Shown here: positions 58,039 through 61,943 of the stretch, in pieces | How the letters are laid out: each line of letters begins with the position of its first letter | Position numbering within the stretch: position 1 is the first letter of the stretch | From: Polyangiaceae bacterium | GTDB taxonomy: Bacteria > Myxococcota_A > Polyangia > Polyangiales > Polyangiaceae | Direction: 5' to 3' | DNA: 61,943 nucleotides | Assembly (NCBI GenBank): GCA_020849655.1 | Contig: JADLFU010000094.1 | Location: 1-61,943, forward strand | Translations under genes and position numbers: made by a program | The notes under the pieces: generated by a model | Told to the model about the DNA's origin: nothing | The model's database searches: none | What the model saw: only the letters and a program-made list of their open reading frames with translations

Positions 58039-59849
58039 CGCGTGCGGGCGCGCGGTCCTCGCGCGTCGTGGCGCTTCGGCGCGAACGTCTCCCACAGCGG
58101 ATCGCCCGGCGGCGGCTCGTGGCCCAGCCGGGTCAGCCTCCCCATCGCGCGGCGCGCGGCGAGGCGCTCGCCCTGGAGCTGCGCCGCCGCGAGCTCCCCG
58201 CGCGCGAGCACCGCGAGCACCTCGCTCGTCGCCGGGTCGCGCAGATCGTCGACCGCGGAGGCCACGAGCACGCGCTGGTCGGCCGCGAGCGTCTCCACCG
58301 AGCCCTGCACGCGGTCCGCGGGCGCGAGCGGCTGCGGCATGAACCGGAGGAAGAGGTGCTCCGCCACCGCGTGCGACGACAGGCGCCTGTCCCACGACGG
58401 ATCGAGCTCGGTGTAGAGCGGGCGCGCGTCCGCGAGCGACGACATCGCGTGCTCGGTGGGCGCGCCGAGCGCGCCGAGATCGCGCAAGAGCGGCAGGAGC
58501 GCCGGTTCGTCCGCGAGCAGCCTCGCCGCGAGCTGGCCGCGCCCGAGCAGCGGCGCCGGCACGAGCAGCACGTCGGGGCGGCGGCCGAGCAGGCGCGCGG
58601 CGGCCAGGCGGTACGCGATCGCCTCGTTGCGAACGACGACGACCGCGCCGTGGGGCAGCGAGTCGAGCCCCTCCCGCGTGAAGGACTCCGCGCCGCGCCG
58701 CGCGCCCCTGTCGCCTGCGCGCGCCTCGTCCGCCGCGAGCGCGACGAGCGACAGCGAGAACGCGATCACCATCACGCCGGCGGCGCGCGCGAACCGCAGC
58801 CCGGTCGTCGCCAGCAGCTCCACGCAGGCCGCGACGCCGAGCTGCGCCAGCGTGGCGGCGGCGATCACCGCGAGCGCTCGCACCGCGGCGAACGAGTCTG
58901 GCGCCAGCGTCCCCGACGTCCGCGGCGGCAGGATGAGGTCGACCAGCAAGAGGGCGATGAGCGGCAGCGTGAGCCCACGCGTCTTGCCGCCGTTGAGCCC
59001 GGCGAGTCCACCGACCAGCGACAGCAGGAGCGCGAGCCCGCCGAGCTCCCCGAAGAACGCGCCGAGGCCGCGCGCTCGCAGCGACGCGACGTCGGCGCGC
59101 AGCAACTCGCCGATCGTCGAGGTCGCGGACACCTCCAGGTGCGGCGCGGACGACCTCGCGCGGAGCCACGTCGGCGCGGCGAGCGCGAGCGCGACCGTGA
59201 CCGCCCCTCCGACCACGTACGGCAAGGACGCGCGCGCGCGCCCACGCGCCTCGGCGCTCGCGGCGTGGGCGAGCACGAGCGCGGGCGCGCACGCGAGCAG
59301 CGTCACCGGCGACTCGAGCCCGAGCAGGCCGAGGGTGGCGCCGAGCGCGACGTCTCTCGCGGGCGCGCGCGGTCCCCCGAGCGAGAGCGCGAACGCGCCG
59401 AGCGCGATCGCCGTCGCGACCGCCGCCGAGCCCCCGACCGTCGCCTCGCGCTGCAGCGTCGGAGAGAGCCCCGAGAGGAGCGCCGCCGCGGTCGCCAGGA
59501 GGAGCGCGCGCCCCCACGGCGCGCCATGCGCGACGAGCAACCGCGTGGCGAGCGCCCGGACCAGCGCCGCGGTCACGCCCGCCGCCAGCGCCGAGACCAG
59601 CATCGCGCGGTACGCCTGGGAGCCGAGCGGCAGCGCCGTCGCCGCGATGGAGAGCAGCGTCGACGGCAGCGCGTCGCCCGCGCAGAGGACCGCGCCCGCC
59701 GCGCGGACGGTCGCGAGATCGTCTCGCCACACCGAGCACTCGGCGCCGAGCGAGATCGCGAGCGCGGGCGCGCCGAGCCACGTCGCGGCGTCGGACGCGA
59801 GCGTCGAGGCGGTGCGGAGCGACGGGCGCAAGCGTCGACCCGATGCCAC
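58035..59849 (-). CDS. Polytopic membrane protein, DUF2723-like
   Basis: 604 residues with about ten transmembrane spans in the first ~380 (for example AYRAMLVSALAAGVTAALVRAL, LLLATAAALLSGLSP, ESPVTLLACAPALVLAHAAS, LPLIALLLVDLILPP, LAVIAAATLAQLGVAACVELLATT). The rest is a soluble C-terminal part (SLPHGAVVVVRNEAIAYRLAAARLLGRRPDVLLVPAPLL) that resembles the outside part of DUF2723 proteins, which are GT-C-type relatives of O-mannosyltransferases. The usual N-terminal acidic catalytic loop is only partly evident (ECSVWRDDLATVRAAGAV). Function uncertain. Confidence 0.65.
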   Translation of the reverse strand: MASGRRLRPSLRTASTLASDAATWLGAPALAISLGAECSVWRDDLATVRAAGAVLCAGDALPSTLLSIAATALPLGSQAYRAMLVSALAAGVTAALVRALATRLLVAHGAPWGRALLLATAAALLSGLSPTLQREATVGGSAAVATAIALGAFALSLGGPRAPARDVALGATLGLLGLESPVTLLACAPALVLAHAASAEARGRARASLPYVVGGAVTVALALAAPTWLRARSSAPHLEVSATSTIGELLRADVASLRARGLGAFFGELGGLALLLSLVGGLAGLNGGKTRGLTLPLIALLLVDLILPPRTSGTLAPDSFAAVRALAVIAAATLAQLGVAACVELLATTGLRFARAAGVMVIAFSLSLVALAADEARAGDRGARRGAESFTREGLDSLPHGAVVVVRNEAIAYRLAAARLLGRRPDVLLVPAPLLGRGQLAARLLADEPALLPLLRDLGALGAPTEHAMSSLADARPLYTELDPSWDRRLSSHAVAEHLFLRFMPQPLAPADRVQGSVETLAADQRVLVASAVDDLRDPATSEVLAVLARGELAAAQLQGERLAARRAMGRLTRLGHEPPPGDPLWETFAPKRHDARGPRARTR

Positions 59850-59888
59850 GCGGCCCCGCGGCGGGCCAAGTTCACGCGGACGCGCGGC

Positions 59889-60662
59889 TCAGCGGCGCCG
59901 ACGCGCGAGCGACAGGCCGAGGGCGGCGGCGCCGAGCCAGAGCGCGCCGTGCCCCTCGCGCGCGGGGCCTGGCACCTCGCAGCCGCACCCGCCCGCCTTC
60001 TTCTCGACGGGGGGCGGGGGCGCGGCGGCGGGCTTCGCCTCCGCGTCGGCGGGCGGGGGCGCGTCGCTCGCAGGGGCGGCCTTCTCCTCCGGCTTCGCGT
60101 CCTCCTTCTTCTCTTCCTTCTTCTCTTCCTTCTTCTTCTTGCCGCCGTCGGCCATCACCATCGCGCGGCGGTCGATCGTGTCGTTCTTGCCCTGGAGCTT
60201 GATCGTGAACGCCTGGCCGACCGCGCGGCCGTCTCCGTCTCGCACCTCGACCTTGTACTCGCCCGCCTCGTAGCCACGCTCCCGGCGGATGGTGAAGTCG
60301 AGCTTGGTCGTCTCCCAGACGTTGCCCTTCACGTCGCCGAAGTTCACGTCGAGCGACTCGACCGACGGCTGCGCGTCGGTGATGGGCACCGAGCGCGACT
60401 GCTCCGCGTCGCCGTGCGCGTCGTCCTTGAACGTCTCGTAGTAGACCTTCTTCGTGAAGCTGAACCGGAACGTCTGGTGCGGCGTCGCGGGCTTCTTCGG
60501 GAGCTTGATCGTGAGGAAGATCTTCCAGCCGCCCGCGATCTCGGTGAGCTCGGTCTTCACGGGCGTGATCGATCCGGCGGCGATCGCCGGGGCGGGCGCG
60601 AGCGCGAGGGCGAGCGCGAGGAGCGGGGCGGCCAGCTTGCGGGAGACGGTGCGAGAGGTCAC
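59889..60662 (-). CDS. MYXO-CTERM-sorted exported protein
   Basis: 257 residues from GTG 60662. A signal peptide (LAAPLLALALALAPAPAIA) is followed by a beta-rich domain of about 140 residues (ITPVKTELTEIAGGWKIFLTIKLPKKP as two adjacent strands, FRFSFTKKVYYETFKDDAHG, TKLDFTIRRERGYEAGEYKVEV), then a Lys/Glu-rich stretch (KKKKEEKKEEKKEDAKPEEK), a Pro/Ala linker and the tail KKAGGCGCEVPGPAREG, then LWLGAAALGLSLARRRR. Cys pair, hydrophobic span and Arg cluster match MYXO-CTERM, a sorting tail processed in myxobacteria by a myxosortase. So the protein should be surface-displayed or anchored. The beta domain is not recognised. Confidence 0.85.
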   Translation of the reverse strand: MTSRTVSRKLAAPLLALALALAPAPAIAAGSITPVKTELTEIAGGWKIFLTIKLPKKPATPHQTFRFSFTKKVYYETFKDDAHGDAEQSRSVPITDAQPSVESLDVNFGDVKGNVWETTKLDFTIRRERGYEAGEYKVEVRDGDGRAVGQAFTIKLQGKNDTIDRRAMVMADGGKKKKEEKKEEKKEDAKPEEKAAPASDAPPPADAEAKPAAAPPPPVEKKAGGCGCEVPGPAREGHGALWLGAAALGLSLARRRR

Positions 60663-60751
60663 GGCGCGAACATATCGGAACCTCCGGGCGGCGGGAGGCG
60701 GGTGTTTTGAGCTTCCTCGCCGCGCCGCCTGTGTGCGAAAAGTGCGCTGCC

Positions 60752-61943
60752 ATGCGAGAGGCGAGGCGAGACGCGATCCTCGAGCGAGCGTCGCGGTGCT
60801 TCGACGACGTCGCCGCGAAGACGCGCCTGCTCGACGGCATCCAGTGGTCGCGCAAGACCGAGCGGGAGTTCTTCCAGCGCGGCGGCGAGCACCAGCCGGA
60901 GCCCACGTACGAGATCGACGCCTCGACCGCGGCGGCGAACCTCGAGGCCCTCGACCAGCTCGACGGCGAGCTCGCGGGCCACGACCGGCTGCTCGCGTAC
61001 CTGCGCGCGATCGCGCACAGCTACCGCCAGGCGAACGAGATGCTGCTCTCGGTCGGCACGCGGCGCTTCTACGAGATCAGCCTCGAGCTGTACGGCGGCG
61101 CGAGCACGCTCGCGCTCGACCACGACACGTCCAACCTCGACCTCGCGAAGCACCTCGCGCGGCGCATCGGGCGCGGCGCGCGGGCGGACGGGGGAGAGGC
61201 GCCGCTGTCGGCCGAGCAGTTCCAGGTCGAGCTCGAGACCCGCCTCGCCCACGAGCACCCGGCGCTCGAGGTGAAGGTCGTCGTCGACGACGATCTCGCC
61301 GCGAAGGTCATCGCCGGCGCGAAGCGCGTGCGCATCCGCGCGGGCGCGACGTTCTCCCGGATGGAGGTGGACAGCCTGTTCGTGCACGAGATCGAGACGC
61401 ACTCGCTGACGGCCCAGAACGGCCTCGCGCAGTCGCGGCTGCCGTTCCTCCGCGCGGGCGGGCCGCGCACGACGCGCACGCAGGAGGGGCTCGCGGTGTT
61501 CGCCGAGCTGTTCGATCACTCCCTCTCCATCGAGCGGCTGCGGCGCCTGGTCGAGCGCGTGAACATGGTCGCGATGGCGGAGGACGGCGCGTCGTTCCTC
61601 GACATCTACCGCTACCTCACCGGCCTCGGCGTCGAGCCGCGCGACGCCTACCTCGACACCGCGCGCATCTTCCGCGGCGGGGTCGTCGACGGGGGCGCGC
61701 CCTTCACGAAGGACGCCGCGTACCTCGCGGGGCTCGCCGAGGTCTACAACTTCCTCCGCGTCGCGCTCAACGAGGAGGCGCGCCACGTGGCCGAGGTGCT
61801 CGTGAGCGGCAGGCTCGCGCTCGACGATCTCGATCTGTTGCTCGCGCTCCGCGAGGAGGGCGTCCTGCTCCCGCCCGTGCACCTGCCGCGGTGGCTGCGG
61901 CACTGGGACGGGCTGCTCCCGTACTTCGCGTTCACGTCGGACC
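60752..61943 (+). CDS. DUF1704 (QEGLA motif) metallopeptidase-like protein, cut by window end
   Basis: An ATG at 60752 opens a frame with no stop through base 61943 (397 codons visible). It has the DUF1704 hallmarks: YEIDASTAAANLEALDQL, RFYEISLELYGGAS, zinc motif VHEIETHSLTAQNG with HEIETH at 212-217, and TQEGLAVFAE with QEGLA at 244-248, then YRYLTGLGVEPRDAYLDTARIFRGG. Eukaryotic relatives are the MATCAP tyrosine/tubulin carboxypeptidases, so a peptidase role is plausible; bacterial substrates are not known. No signal or transmembrane segment is visible. The gene is divergent from the MYXO-CTERM gene. Confidence 0.9.
   Translation, partial: MREARRDAILERASRCFDDVAAKTRLLDGIQWSRKTEREFFQRGGEHQPEPTYEIDASTAAANLEALDQLDGELAGHDRLLAYLRAIAHSYRQANEMLLSVGTRRFYEISLELYGGASTLALDHDTSNLDLAKHLARRIGRGARADGGEAPLSAEQFQVELETRLAHEHPALEVKVVVDDDLAAKVIAGAKRVRIRAGATFSRMEVDSLFVHEIETHSLTAQNGLAQSRLPFLRAGGPRTTRTQEGLAVFAELFDHSLSIERLRRLVERVNMVAMAEDGASFLDIYRYLTGLGVEPRDAYLDTARIFRGGVVDGGAPFTKDAAYLAGLAEVYNFLRVALNEEARHVAEVLVSGRLALDDLDLLLALREEGVLLPPVHLPRWLRHWDGLLPYFAFTSD

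Noticed and set aside
57174-60710. A 1178-codon plus-strand open frame
   Set aside because: It crosses four real genes on both strands in the wrong frame and is nearly all Arg/Glu/Ala; it encodes nothing recognisable.

Overview
The window is about 62 kb of very GC-rich, gene-dense DNA. It carries roughly 50 protein genes, no rRNA or tRNA gene that I can see, and no transposase, integrase or CRISPR array. Several traits point to a myxobacterium (Myxococcota, most likely class Polyangia): Ser/Thr kinases with a transmembrane segment and a Pro/Ala tail, an MJ0042 zinc-ribbon TPR protein, a FrzS-like pseudo-receiver protein, a MYXO-CTERM tail, many lipoproteins with low-complexity linkers, and many GTG or TTG starts in 4-bp overlaps. 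The assignment is by gene content only.

Left part (1-9.7 kb): an Ala/Gly/Gln/Ser-repeat lipoprotein cut by the window edge; rpsU, whose frame has no stop where S21 should end; two membrane or exported proteins; a coupled run of DUF1385 (YqhQ-like), prfA, a small unknown protein and a metalloprotease-like lipoprotein; a PAP2/AUR1-like membrane protein; and a Ser/Thr kinase coupled to a PEGA-like membrane protein.

9.8-24.3 kb: a three-gene cluster of a Cys-rich lipoprotein, a DUF692 multinuclear iron oxidase (MNIO) and a DUF2063 partner, which I read as a RiPP-type modification system acting on a lipoprotein; pilB; a possible ligand-binding protein; a two-gene lipid-transport candidate in which MlaF-type ATPase and MlaE-type permease are fused and coupled to a large possibly TULIP-like protein; a YchJ-like protein; murA-hisG; a thiolase; and secA.

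24.3-42.7 kb: signalling and cell-surface genes. These are a 1325-residue zinc-ribbon/TPR protein, a HEAT-repeat lipoprotein, a PP2C phosphatase fused to a cyclic-nucleotide-binding domain, a polytopic glycosyltransferase-like protein, a GAF-like protein with a very long Ala/Pro linker, a second Ser/Thr kinase, the FrzS-like protein, thiD and a short histidine kinase core. A 121-bp imperfect inverted repeat sits at 29010-29130.

42.7-62 kb: a coupled aldehyde dehydrogenase/SDR pair, an outer-membrane beta-barrel candidate, queE with a coupled Cys-rich lipoprotein, an alpha/beta hydrolase coupled to a strictosidine-synthase-like protein, a K+-dependent-type membrane pyrophosphatase with a clear terminator and a plausible promoter, several membrane or exported proteins of unknown role, an orphan HD-domain protein, a PQQ-type propeller, a MYXO-CTERM protein and a DUF1704 (QEGLA) metallopeptidase-like gene cut by the right edge. 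There is no gene-free stretch longer than 300 bases.
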